The notes under the pieces are model-generated. The model was not told where the DNA came from. It saw only the letters and a program-made list of their open reading frames with translations, and did no database searches. Made by a program: the position numbers and the translations under genes. Shown piece by piece: positions 27,386 to 39,500 of a DNA stretch of 64,000 bases. This DNA is from Otatea glauca (Eukaryota > Streptophyta > Magnoliopsida > Poales > Poaceae): NCBI GenBank assembly GCA_036346275.1, contig CM070725.1, positions 38,378,104-38,442,103 of the forward strand, given 5' to 3'. The stretch's first letter is position 1. Every line of letters starts with the position of its first letter.

Positions 27386-28150
27386 GGGACTCATTTTCGC
27401 GGAAACGTCCGTAAAAGGGGTGCTTTTTTGTTTATGGAGCGTTGGACCAATGTCACTGTAACCACCTCAACCATATATAAAAGCGGATTGATTTTAAACT
27501 TTTTAAGCAAAAACTGGCTTTAAGTTATAATAAAAAGAAGCTAGGACTAAACAAATATGATCTAAAAAGATTAACTACCAAATAAATCGGAAAATCTTAC
27601 TCCTTTAATTTGACATTGGTGAACACTCGCTATCTATTTGCATGATTCATTTTGTGGCCTTCCTTAATTCGAAAGCGACGTGAAGCTACGCGAGTTCTAC
27701 CTGGACAATCCTGTGACGACCTCGACGGAACCCAACTCGTGCGATCTTGCGCGGTGGCTGTTAGCCTGCACGGGATGACACGACTTTTGGTTTGGGCTCT
27801 CGTTGGACCGACCAGCGATTGCATGCGTTAGATTTTCCAAGCCCGGACACTGATGCGTACTCTCATTTTCCAACCGTTCCCGTCCCTCTCCGACGGCAAG
27901 ACATCTCGATGCTCCATATCATCAGTTCATCACACACGCACGCGCGGGAGAGGGAGGGGGTAACGTCACGATAACATAAAAAGGTAATCTTGGTGATGAT
28001 TTTATGTTGCACAGAAATGGCAAAATAAGCCACTGGCTGCTGTTGCCAAAAGAAAACGTATGCTAGCCATTGATCTACTACTGCCGTACAGCTGTATCGT
28101 GTGAAGCCAGAACGTTCCACGGTCAAATTGACACGTATAGGAGGCCAACT
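27386..28150. other. No gene recognised
   Basis: Mixed-composition DNA between the copia remnant and a probable hAT-like repeat. The 185-codon minus-strand open frame 27863-28420 runs through both unique and repeat DNA, has no domain, and is not accepted as a gene. Confidence 0.4.
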
Positions 28151-28151
28151 C

Positions 28152-28645
28152 TTGTAGGCTAGTGTAGTTATGGCAATAGCTCCGATCCCTGTTTCTCCGC
28201 TCGGAATTTCTTTATTAGGGGACGAGAACAGGAAAATCTCTCCCGTGAGAGGTTTATTGAGAAAAATATTGCCTTCATAGGGGATTGCAAGGCCGGAGAT
28301 GTTCCACTGTTCCTCGTCCCCGATCCTCATCCTCGCCTCTGCGTTATCACCAATAGTAGGGAGCAAATGATCATTCTCAAAAGAAAAAAGAATATATGTG
28401 AGGTCATTATTAATAAACATGTTAAATATGAATTATTCTCACACTTCAATTACACATACACCATTACTCTAGTAATTCACTCATGTAGCAATTTTGGGGA
28501 TTAGTCCCTGTCGGGGCTCCGCAAACCCGTCGGGGATCACGGACAGGGGAATTAAGCCCTGTGTGCGGAGACAGAGAAGTTTTAGTTATCGGGGATGGGA
28601 AGATGCTCTCCGCGGGGATTTTCTTCGTGGCCATCCCTATTTATA
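28152..28645. mobile_element. Probable hAT-like non-autonomous element (weak)
   Basis: The left end (TAGTTATGGCAATAGCTCCG) and the reverse complement of the right end (ATAGGGATGGCCACGAAG) resemble the TAGGGATGGCAA-type termini of a common grass repeat. The inside is full of GGGGAT/CCCCGT words (for example GTCGGGGATCACGGACAGGG). I could not find a convincing 8-bp duplication, so the boundaries are approximate. Confidence 0.4.
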
Positions 28646-28654
28646 GGTGTATAA

Positions 28655-28934
28655 GGCCCTGTTTGGGGGTTTAAAGTCATATTCAGCTTCTGAAAAGCCA
28701 GTAAACCCCCTAAATAGCTCAGCTTTTAAGCGGCTTTTGATATAAACCAAAAGCCATATATAACTAATAAAAGTCAAAAGCTAAAAGCTGGGCTGGATCC
28801 GCTTTTACAGCTTATTGCTGAGGAAAATTGACTATTTATTAAACTGTCTCTTATAAAAAACTACAGACGCTTTTCAAATCAGAAAGCCAAAAAAATAACT
28901 TATCAGAAAAGTTACAACTCCCTCAAACAGACCC
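28655..28934. mobile_element. Tourist-like MITE, 280 bp, TAA duplication
   Basis: The left end is GGCCCTGTTTGGGGGTTTA. The right end, read in reverse, is GGGTCTGTTTGAGGGAGT. It is flanked by TAA (28652-28654) and TAA (28935-28937). The internal sequence (AAAAGC/GCTTTT-rich) differs from the 12562 family, so it is a separate MITE family. No coding capacity. Confidence 0.75.
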
Positions 28935-28937
28935 TAA

Positions 28938-29671
28938 ATTTATGACGAGAGTTTAAATCTTGATATCACTTATTATATATAAGCGACGCTAAATACGCAT
29001 ACTCAAGTGTACGTACGGGGTAGTATATTACGTCTATTTTATAAGAATTAACATGTACGCACATGCATTCATGCATGAGCAACGCGTGGCAGGGCAAGAG
29101 ATGGACGAAGCGAAGCCAAGAAAAACAATGTTTCTCTGGTTGGTTTGGGTGTATTTATTGCTTGATTGCACGATCGATTTGCATCAAAATCGTAGAGGGC
29201 GCTCAGTCCAGGTGGCCCACCTGACAGCGGCTCGCACGGCGCCCATGCGTCGCGCGTACCCTGACAAATGACGCCCTAATAATGTCCATCAGAATATCGT
29301 TACTTTTGTGTGATGTATAGTGACTCGTAAGTCGTTTCTTGAAATTGTCAGTACCGTTTTTTCCACTAATACTTCCTCCCCGCGGTATCTTCTGTCAAGA
29401 ATTTATAGACAAAAGTTAAAAAATTTCAAGTAAAATATCAGCAAATTCAGCTAGGAGTACTGCATATGGTGCTGTCATTTTTACGTCATAGAGACTTGCA
29501 ACCAAATGAGCACAAAACATTGTTGTTGTTTTTTTAAATGAGTGAAGAGAATTGAAATGATAATAGTACAAATTTTGATAGATGTTCCATTCACGCTTTA
29601 GAGCCATTGAATGTTGTCTCAGAGTTGATCTGACTCATCTGAGTCATCGATTCATGGCGCCTTGGATTAGC
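28938..29671. other. No gene recognised
   Basis: Intergenic DNA. The only notable word is a CATGCATTCATGCATG palindromic cluster near 29062-29077, which resembles an RY-type CATGCA element but is not next to a gene. Confidence 0.4.
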
Positions 29672-29674
29672 TTA

Positions 29675-30319
29675 GGGTGCGTTTGGTTGCCTGGACGAGG
29701 TTGGATGGGATATGGCCATTCAACCTGGATGGGATGAAACCATCCGGGTAGTTGTTTGGTTGGGTGGATAGGGATGAGCCAATGTTTTGTTTGGTTGGAT
29801 GGATGAATGTGGATAGGATGAGCTAATTTTTTGTTTGGTTGCATTGATGAGGATGGATGAGCTAGTTGTAATAAAGGTTTCGAATTTTGGTTTGAAATTT
29901 TTCGATGAAATTTGACTTAAATTTGAATTTTTTGGAGAAAATTTGAACTTCTCGACAAAATTTGACCGAAATTTGAATTTCTAGACAAAATTTGAATTTT
30001 TGAACAAATTTGAATTTTTGAAAAAAATTGAATTTTCGGTCAAAATTTGACCGAAATTTGAATTTTCGGACAAAATTTGAATTTGACTGAGTACACTTTG
30101 ACGAAATTTGAATTTGACCGAGTATACCTCTTCGTACAACAAACTGGATGAACTCATACGGCATTTTTTCTAGGATGACTCTGTCCAACATCTTGAAGGA
30201 ATATTCCAAAAAGCTGATGTACCATATCCACCCCATCCACCCAACCAAACAATTGGATGACTCTAAATCCAGGGACCGTCATATCCCATCCACCTTCATC
30301 CATCCAACCAAACGCCACC
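29675..30319. mobile_element. Non-autonomous PIF/Harbinger-type element, 645 bp, TTA duplication
   Basis: Left end GGGTGCGTTTGGTTGCCTGG; right end in reverse GGTGGCGTTTGGTTGGATGG; flanks TTA (29672-29674) and TTA (30320-30322). The ends contain repeated GTTTGGTTGGATGGATGA words, and the middle (about 29876-30128) is an array of short AAATTTGAATTT/GACAAAATTTGA words. The element spanning 48060-54255 shares the GTTTGGTTGGATGG-type termini. Confidence 0.75.
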
Positions 30320-30322
30320 TTA

Positions 30323-31048
30323 ATACCCCAATCATTTTTTACTGTCTTTCATGGACGTACGTAGCCATTCAAAGATCTAAAGCAGGTAGTAGACTACAAA
30401 CATAATGTCACAAATGAGAAAAAGACCTAATAAATAAAGGAAAAATTCAGGATATTCCTAAATTCCCCGTAAATAAAAGGATTAGCATGTGTTTCAGGGA
30501 AGAGACACCGAAAACAAAAAGTTCACGATTGCAATTATTGAATATGACACTATGACTTATATCTATATGCCCGTTAGAGTCATGTTAATTTAGAGTTTCC
30601 TTGTATGTGGAGTTGTATATTGACTGGTACTCAAACAATTTGCAGTAAAATCATAATCCTTGCCAACCAATTAAAAGCACGATTCCAATAGCCGAAAAGA
30701 TAGTTTAGTGTTATTTAGAGTTAGCCACACAATTTTGGAATGCAACCATTTGTCTAATCTTCATGTGAGCTGGGCTACAAGCCTACAAGGAGAAGAGGTT
30801 CAGGTAGATGTGCCAATTTATGGAGTAGTTCTCTTTATATTTATTAGACATAGATTTGATGAGGAAAGAACAAGAATTTAGTGAAAATAATTATTAAGTT
30901 AAAGTTTTGAACTTTACAATATCTTCATATAATTTACAAGTAATACAACTAAAACACAATAAAATAATGTTTTCTACAACTATGTGCACCAAAAACTAAG
31001 TGCCAGTCATTTAGTAACAGAAAAATTGCTTACATTGTGCTTATAATG
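30323..31048. other. No gene recognised
   Basis: AT-rich intergenic DNA with no domain, no obvious repeat ends and no RNA gene that I can recognise. Confidence 0.4.
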
Positions 31049-31783
31049 TATACTAGCCAGGGCCACGCGCTACGCTGCGCCGTGCGAAATTTGATCCGAC
31101 GGATATTTCTAAAAATGTTTTTTTTACGTAATTTCGGTTTTCTTGGTTTTTTTATAAAAAAAATGGGTTGCTAGAAGCCGTCAGCGAACCTGCGGATTGC
31201 TAGGAGCCGTTGGCGAATCTATGTTTTTTTTGAGAAAAACGTGGAGGGACCTAAACGTATTTTTGTTTTTTTTTGCGTAATTCCAGTTTTCTTTTTTTTT
31301 CTAAAAAAATGGGCCGCTAGTACCCGTCTGCGAATTTGTGAACTGCTATAAACCGTCGGCGAATTTGAGTTTTTTAGGAGAAAAACGCAGAGGGACCTAA
31401 ACGTATTTTCGTTTTTTTGTGTAATTCCAATTTTTTTGTTTTTTAAATGGGTCGCTAGGATCCATCGGCAAATTTGTGGACTGCTATAAACCGTTGGCGA
31501 ATCTATGTTTTTTGTTTTTGGAAGAAAACAAACGTATTTTTTTTGCGTAATCCTAGTTTTCTCGTTTTTTTTTAAAAAACGGGTCGCTATGACCCGTCGG
31601 CGAATCTGTGTTTTTTTGCACGAAGGACCTGAACGTAAACCATAGAAGGACCTAAATGTAATTTTGATTTTTTCAGGTTTATTTTGTTAAAAACCGACCA
31701 ATGGACCTAAACGTAATTTCAAATTCTTCAGAGGACCTCACCGCGAAGGAGGTGACATCTTGGCGCTTTATGGTATAGTATAT
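31049..31783. repeat. Repeat with four tandem units of about 126-148 bp
   Basis: Four units start near 31127, 31275, 31419 and 31545. Each has a GCGTAATTCCAGTTTTCT-like start, a T-rich run, then GGGTCGCTAGGA-CCGTCGGCGAATCTG. Within each unit a second, shorter CTGCTATAAACCGTCGGCGAAT copy follows. The array is framed by TATACTAGCCAGGGCC-ACGCGC at the left and, in reverse, TATACTATACCATAAAGCGC at the right, which look like related termini. This may be a non-autonomous DNA element with internal tandem repeats; the class is uncertain. Confidence 0.6.
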
Positions 31784-31879
31784 ATGTTTTCTCTTTTCTA
31801 GAATTTAGTATGGATTTACAAAGCTATTCATTGATTCTCACCCTTAAAATTACTGTAGTAGGGTTTTTATTGAGAATAT

Positions 31880-32800
31880 GTTACTATTATTTGCGGATCA
31901 AGAGGAAGATGAAGCAAGGCAAATTGAAACAAGAGATAAAAGACAATCAAGTCAAGAAAGAGCAAGCAACTCAAGGGATGTCGCCAAAGCATTCCTTAGA
32001 CAAATCCTGCCAAGCCGACAACGGCAAGAAAAGCACAAACAATACCACAAAGAAATTAGTTCCAGTCTTAATAAAAAAAATAATATATTGTAAAAACATG
32101 AGATTTATAATTTTAGGAAGCATGCATAACAATTGGTTTATTCTAGAAAAGGGAGAAAAAATAGTGCTGGTGGAAGAGCAAGTAACTAAAAGACAGCCAC
32201 CAAAGCGCCCCTTCCACACACTCAAGAAAAATCGTGGTAGCAAGAAAAGGAAATAAGAAAAGAAAGGAAGAGAAAAAACAATACGAACAAAAAAGTTAGT
32301 AGTAGTTGAACTTTAAGCATGTGCGACACAAATACATTGTGAAAAGAAAAACACAGTTAAATCATATACAGCTAAGTATATCTTGGTAAATTACAAACAT
32401 ACAAAATTTCTAACAATAGGCACCCAAAACAATTGTTTTATTCGTAGAAAAGTAAACTACAATCCAGTGACTTTGAAAAGAGCAAGTAGCCCAACAATAG
32501 TCACCAAAGCAACCCTTGTATACACTTGAGGAAAACCACCGGCACGAAGAAAAGCAAATAACAAAGAGAAGAGAAAAGCAAAACAATGTGTAGTGAAAGA
32601 GATTGTAATTATCTCCTCAAGCATATATGACACAACATGTTGTGAACTCCCAGCCCCAAGTATGGGTCACAAATAGAAACACAGAAAGTTTTTAATAAGA
32701 AACACACAAAGCAATTGGGTTGCTCAAAAATAAAAACCACAATTAGATCTACCAAGTATAACCTCATTTATAGCTATACCTCCAACTATTATGACGTAAG
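31880..32800. repeat. Three diverged direct repeats, about 200-300 bp apart
   Basis: AGAGCAAGTAAC-like words followed by CACCAAAGC-CC, then ACACTCAAGAAAA and GGCAAGAAAAG-A recur near 31963, 32177 and 32481. A linked ACAATTGGTTTATTCTAGAAAA block recurs near 32128, 32430 and 32712. A 148-codon open frame (31810-32256) is Lys-rich and arises from this repeat; it has no domain and I do not call it a gene. Confidence 0.5.
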
Positions 32801-33199
32801 CTTTTGAGCTAAACTCGTATGATTAGTTAGAGAGCCAATGTAAGGAAATGGTGAAACAAAACCATCCACCATCTTTTTTGTGGTCACGGTTCCTGTGCAA
32901 TCAGTAGTGTGACTACAACTACTATCGATCACTGGATCAAAATCAGGAGGATCAAATCAATTAACCGTGGCACATGTAATATAACAGTAGATCTAAACCG
33001 ATAATTATTAGAACGAACGCTTGAGATCGTGTACAGTCTTTACGATGCAGTCGCAATTGCTACTGCAGACAATCTCTGTGCCTCTTTCGCATATCTGAGG
33101 CAGCCGGTGGCGGCAAGGAAAGAAAATAACTCGAAGAGCATAGGAAAAGAAAACCTCAAATCCAAGCCCGAAAAGATTTGAAAAAAGAAAAACCGAGAC

Positions 33200-33573
33200 G
33201 CGTCAGTTAATCAATCTCCCGTGAATCCGCACCCCCCCCGTGCTCCACTGCCGCCCTTCTGGAACCCTCGCGCCTCCTAATCCCAACCAAAAATTTTCTC
33301 TCATTTCTTAAGCCAAATCACTTCCCCTCCCCCCGCGAATCCTGGTTGCTCCCGTTTCGATAATTCGTGGCGGACGAGCTCGGGGTTCTCCTGCCCAGTT
33401 CGGCCGACGAGCAGCGAGTGGCTGCCGATTGGGGGGCGGGTCACGGCGGGGAGGTGGGAGCGCTTTTGGTTTTGGAAGCGGCGAGAGCTATGCGGATTGA
33501 GGCGTCGCCGGATTGAGCATGAGGGGTTGGGTTGTTGCTGGCGGTGGTGGTGGTGCTGCGCGTGGCGTTGTGG
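33200..33573 (+). promoter_or_regulatory. FAB1 5' leader with two upstream ORFs
   Basis: The DNA just before the FAB1 start turns C- and then G-rich (CCCCCCCC near 33228, CTCCCCC near 33329), as in grass 5' UTRs. If transcribed, it holds a 9-codon upstream ORF (33490-33516) and a second one (33519-33647) that overlaps the FAB1 start in another frame. I found no convincing TATA box, and the transcription start is not determined. Confidence 0.5.
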
Positions 33574-36500
33574 ATGATGGGATCACCGGAGGGGCGGCTC
33601 GTGGAGTTGTTTGGAGCGGTGAAGTCGTGGATGCCGCGGCGGGGTGAGCACTCGCTGGCGCCGCCGTCTGCGACGCAGGCGGCTGCTGCTGCTCCGGCGC
33701 CGCAGCCGCATGACTTGTCGAGGGACTTCTGGATGCCGGACCAGAGCTGTCGCGTTTGCTACGACTGCGACGCGCAGTTCACCATCCTGAATCGGCGCCA
33801 CCACTGCCGGCACTGCGGCCGCGTGTTCTGCTCCCGGTGCACGGCCAACTCCGTTCCGCGCGCGCCGGGGGACGCCGCGCGGGAGGACGGCGAGCGGATC
33901 AGGGTCTGTAACTACTGCTTCAAGCGCTGGCTGGAGGAGGAGGCGGCCGCGCGGAGGGACGTGGCGCAGCCGTCGAGCCCTGTGCTGAGCGCGTCGCCGT
34001 CGGCCGCGAGCGTCGGGAGCGACAAGTCGAGCTCGATCGGGCGTAGCAGCGCGGGGACGAATGGCCAGATGTCGCCTTACGCGAATGTCAGCTACACGGA
34101 CTTTGAATCCGTTCCGGTCGATGGCCAGGGCGACTGCGGCGAGGGCGACGGTTGTCCGGAGAAGCAGCAAGCTGTGATGGAGCCGGCTGGGGGCGTGGAG
34201 CCTGCGGCTTATGTGGACAACCCGTCGGATCCATTCAACTTTTGCTTGAATAGGTATGCCTTTTTGGGCTTCGTGCTTTGTTCGTTAAGAAATTGGAATC
34301 TAACTCTTTACAATGTCATCAACAAAGAAAGATTATTCGCATTAATTAGCCGACTAGTAATCTGATCCCGTACTTTTGAGATTCTGTTACATCTGTTGTT
34401 AGATTTGGGTAAAGGTGTTGAACAAGAACTAGTTTTGTCATAATATTTTTCCTTCTGGATGCTTGAGACTAAGCAAATCCTAGTACTTGAACTTTTTCGA
34501 TATTTTATATTGGAGAGCTTGGCCACTAACATCACTTTTGGTACCTTCCTAATGTAGCTGCTATATTGTTTGAATAAATACTAGATCAAATTTGATGTAC
34601 AGTTGTTTGTTAGTGATCCGTATGGGGTTCATTATAGTGCACCACCAAACTAGTCTCATGTATGTGCTCCTGGAGTTCATATCCAATTATTCACGGTAGT
34701 GTCATATAAGGAAAAGAATACACACATGAAGTTTTTCATACGAAACAGCTACGAAGAGGCTCCGTGTGTTCACGACAGGGCATCACGGCTCCTGCATGGC
34801 TGCGGCCGATTGTGAGATTCCTTCTTGTAGGAGCTTCGTACCAAAAAAATTCGTGTGCATAGCAGCGTTGGTCATATAAACATACGAAAATTCATAAGCT
34901 GTTGACTTATCTAGTCTTTTAGGATTAGCAAAAGGTGTGCTAGATGAATCCTAATAAAATTAGGATTCTTACTTTCTTTCAAAGTAGGATTCCTACTTGC
35001 TTTAGAGGAGAATTAAGGGGGCTTTATAAATCCAGAGGGTGGTCATGGAGAACCTAAGCAACCAAAAAGCCACAAACTAACTCATCCAAAGTAAGAGGTA
35101 TACGAGAGAATTAGAGGCTAGTTTATTCTTTAGCACTAGATTCTTGTACATGGCAAGGATCCGAGAGTTCTAAAGGTTCGAGAGGTTGTGAGAGCAACAA
35201 ACCCTTTACTCTTTTGAGGTTGTGATTAAAGAATTTGCTGTCGGCTTCGCCAAATCTTTTTCTGTCGTCATGGTTGCTTCAATCTCGCTATTTTGGTTCT
35301 CTCTACGAGATCCATCTTCTTTGTTTAAGACTGTGCACGCTCGTGCCATATCTCACAAAACTCTAATCCAATTCAAAGGGCTGCTGCTCATAAGAAGGGG
35401 GTATCAGAGTGTAACAAGTGGTATCAGAGCCAAGGTCGGATTAATCAGATTTGTGAGAAGGTCGTTAAAGCCTTAGGTGGCACAAAATCAAGATCGATGT
35501 CAATGATGTGGAATCAAATGGAGAAATTTGACGGCGAAGGAAATTTCTGCGTATAGCAATGTGTGGTGAAGGATGTCCTTGTTCAACAAGAGTTAATCGC
35601 TGCTCTTGAAGGGGACAAATTGGAAAAGATGTCCGCTGAAGACTGGAAGGTGATGGAGCGGAAGGCTATTAGTACAATCCGTCTATTTCTCTCCAATGAT
35701 GTAAAGTACTCGGTGATTGATGAGAATTTGCTGAAGAAATTATGGAAATACTTAGAAGAACTGCATATGGCAAAGTTGCCGGTAAACTGGTGGGTGTTGA
35801 GGTGTGGTTAACCAAACTACACAAAGAAATGGCTCTTACGTGGAGGGTTCGGAAGACCAAGCCCGAGCACCAACATGCACATTGTGGTGATATGCATGAG
35901 CCCTTGTGTTGGTTTATTTCCAAAGGTGGGAGGAGGAAAAACAAAAAATGCGGAGCTAACTTGAAGTGATTTCTTGGAGAAGCACGATGACTTCAACGGA
36001 TAAGAGTCAAATGTGGAGATTGTTAATTATGGTAACTTATATCTAGTCTTTTAGGATTAAGAAATGTGTGCTAGATGAACCCTAGTAGGATTAGGATTTC
36101 TACTTTCTTTCAGAGTAAGATTCCTACTTACTTTGGAGGACAACTAAGGGGTTTTATAAAACCCATAGGGTGGTCATGAAGAACCCAAACCAACTCACCC
36201 AAAGCAAGAGGTGCACGAGAGAATTAGAGGCTAGGTTATTCTTTAGCACGAGATTTTTTGTAAAGGGTAAGGATCCGAGGGTCATAAAGGTTCGAGAGGA
36301 TGTGAGAGAGCAACAATTTTTTGTACTCTTTTTGAGGTTGCGCTTAAAGAATTTGCGGTCTACTTCACTAAATCTCTCTCTCGTCGTGGTTGCTTCAATG
36401 TCGCTATTTTTGTTCTCTCTACGAGATTTATCTTCTTCATTCTTGAGATTGTGCACGCTCGTGCCATATCTTACAAAACTTTGATCTGATTCGGGGGGCT

Positions 36501-39500
36501 GCTGCGTATAAGAAGGGGTATCAGAGTGTAACAGTGACTGTAATCAATTATATTGTTAATTATCATCCCTAGATCAAGTAGAGGATGAAAGGTGCTGACG
36601 AGATATCATTTCATTGATTCCTTTTTTCCTTCTCAATAATTTGCATGGTGCCATGAATTTGTCTCATTATGGTGGCATTCCGATTTGCTTGTCCTGCTGT
36701 GTTGTGATACCAACTTAGCAACATGTTTGACACTTGTTAGAATTTTTCATGCTCATTGACTTAAACCGACAACTTGCTATTGCTCCGCTATGCCAAAAAC
36801 CAAATCGTAGCACTGTGGCAAGCAACAGTGAGAAGACTTGATATAATCTATGTATTTCATTTTTTCAATGAAATGTGTTTATTCTGCAGAAAAACAGCGA
36901 TTTTGCTGGATGCCGTCAAGTTAGTTTATGAGAAGCACTCCGGCTCTTGCATTAGTTTACTTAGGATGTGTTTGGCACAGCTTCAGCTCCACCAGATCCG
37001 TAGAGCTGGAGCTGTGGATACATAAGAGTGTTTAGGTGAATCATCTTGTTTACATTTTAGATTAAAAATATAAACTTAATTCACTTTATTTTAGCCTACA
37101 AGTTTTAGATCTGGGGTGTAGCTGGGATCTAAGCTCTGTCAAACAGGGTCTTATTTTCAAACTCTATTATTTGGAAAGAATCGTGTAGAAGAATCAACAA
37201 TTAACAAATAAAACAAAGACTAAACTGCACATTGCATTCTTGTGACTAATCCAGCATTTGTTTTGTGCTAGGAGTGATGATGAAGATGATGACTATGCCG
37301 TTTTTCACTCAGATTCGAAAGTACAATTCTTACAAAATTCCGATGAATACTATGGACCTATATGTTTTGATGGTCATCAAGTTGACTGTAGTGATGATGC
37401 AAAAGAATCTGTATCCCCAAGACAAGATACAACAACTTTTGTTGATTCTGTGGGAATAGATAAGATTGGAGATCACAGCATCGATAATAGTGAGGAGTGC
37501 AATGCTCGATCTTCTTCATTGTATAGCATGGAAGTGCTAGAAAATGAACCTGTGGACTTTGAAAACAATAGCTCACTCTGGCTACCTCCTGAACCCGAGG
37601 ATGAAGAGGATGACCATGATGGTGCTCTGTGTGATGATGATGAGGGGGACGATGCCACAGGAGAGTGGGGATATCTACGCTCAAACAGCTTTGGCAGCGG
37701 ACACTGTCGGAGTAGAGATAAATCAGCTGAGGAACATAAGAAAGCCATGAAAGACATTGTTGATGGGAATTTTCGAGCATTGGTTGCTCAACTTCTTCAG
37801 GCTGAAAAGGTACCATTGGCTGATAAAACTGGCAAAGAGAGTTGGCTAGATATAGTTATTTCTTTGTCTTGGGAAGCTGCATCTCTTCTGAAACCAGATA
37901 CCAGCAAAGGAGGACGGATGGACCCTGGTGGCTATGTGAAGGTGAAATGTTTGGCTTGTGGTAGTCCGAGTGACAGGTAAAAAATCCACTGTTCCATGGC
38001 ATCACATTCACATAGTCTGATGATTTTACATTAATACACTTTTGAATATTCATTTGCCTTATGGTTTATGCAATGCTAATATGAATATAGCACTGCTTTG
38101 TAATTTAAATGCCCTATAATGCTACTTGTTGGCAACCTTATTTTTTTTAAGTTATAGCACTTTGAATTTCATAATTTCTTTCTTTTCCTTGCATTTCTTA
38201 GTGTTCCAGGTAAGAACTTATTTGTTTATTTGTTTTTTAAAAACTTCATTTCCAGTTTTGCTGTAAGAGGAGTTGTTTGTAAGAAGAACGTTGCTCATCG
38301 ACGTATGGCGTCAAAAAAAGAAAAGCCACAAATCCTAATTCTTGGTGGTGCACTTGAATATCAGCGTGTATCGAATTTGCTTTCAAGTTTTGATACTTTA
38401 CTGCAGCAGGTAACTCATGAATCTCTTTTCATGCATATGTTGTAACATGTAAAACCAAAGCGCACTGACGGTGGTATAGATTGAGGGTTGCTGTTAGTGA
38501 TGCATTGCCATGCCTTTTTTTGACTCCAGGAAACAGATTATTTGAAAATGGCAGTGGCAAAGATCAAAGCTCACCAACCAAGTGTTGTATTGGTAGAGAA
38601 ATCTGTGTCCCGTTATGCTCAGGATTTATTTGTGGAGAAAAACATTTCACTTGTTCTGAATATCAAAAGGCCACTTCTAGAAAGGATATCCCGGTGCACT
38701 GGTGCTCATATAGTTCCCTCAATTGATTATTTGTCATCCCAAAAGCTCGGGCATTGTGACTTATTCCATGTGGAGAAGTATGTTGAAGAGCATGGGACAG
38801 CTGGAGAAGGTGGGAAGAAAATGCTGAAGACCCTTATGTTTTTTGAAGGCTGTCCAAAGCCCTTGGGTTGTACGGTAAGTGTTCAGTTGTTGACTCAATT
38901 ATTACACTTCTCTTGTTACATGTTGCAGCTCCATCACTTTGTCTATTTAATTACTACATTCTAGAAAGGATGCCTTTTCCAAAGTATGTCCCACTTATCT
39001 TTTTCTACTTAAATTTGAATATTATCCTAGAATATAAAAATGGGAAGAAGAAATTTAAAACATGATTAGAAGAATACAATTCAAGGTGGAGACTGAAAGA
39101 TTTTACATTGAAAAGGAAAAAATTTATTGCACATTAGTTACTGTACAACACTTCAAGGAATTTGTCACCTATCAAGTTACCACCGGATGTTCCATATTAG
39201 TACTTCCTTTATCACTTTATGAAGGAAATACATAATAAATACAAGGCAAATGGCACATGTCTAACTATCTCTAATCCTGTAGATCTTGCTCAAAGGAGCT
39301 AGTGGTGATGAGCTGAAAAAAGTGAAGCATGTTGTGCAATATGGAGTTTTCGCAGCATATCACTTGGCTCTTGAAACATCTTTTCTTGTGGATGAAGGTG
39401 CAACCCTTCCAGAACTTCCTCTCAAGTCACCATTTATTGTTGCTTTGCCAGATAAACCTTCAAGTGCTGATAGATCCATTTCGACAATACCTATTTTACA

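Larger units (their letters stand above)
34900..36533 (+). mobile_element. Gag-only non-autonomous Ty1/copia element in FAB1 intron 1
   Basis: Direct LTRs lie at 34900-35416 and 36021-36533. Both start TGTT and end GTATCAGAGTGTAACA, with many point differences, so the insertion is not recent. Right after the 5' LTR is TGGTATCAGAGCC (35419-35431), the standard primer site for initiator tRNA-Met. The about 600-bp interior encodes only a broken copia Gag. Protease, integrase and reverse transcriptase are absent, so movement would have needed another element. I see no matching 5-bp duplication (flanks TAAGC and GTGAC). It lies in the same orientation as FAB1. Confidence 0.85.
34254..37271 (+). 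other. FAB1 intron 1, about 3.0 kb, enlarged by insertions
   Basis: The donor GTATGCC follows exon 1 and the acceptor GTGCTAG precedes exon 2. The joined codon restores the frame into an acidic stretch (SDDEDDDYAVF). More than half of the intron is transposon DNA: a gag-only copia element (34900-36533) and a Tourist-like MITE (36964-37150). Bases 34254-34899 hold no recognised feature. Confidence 0.9.
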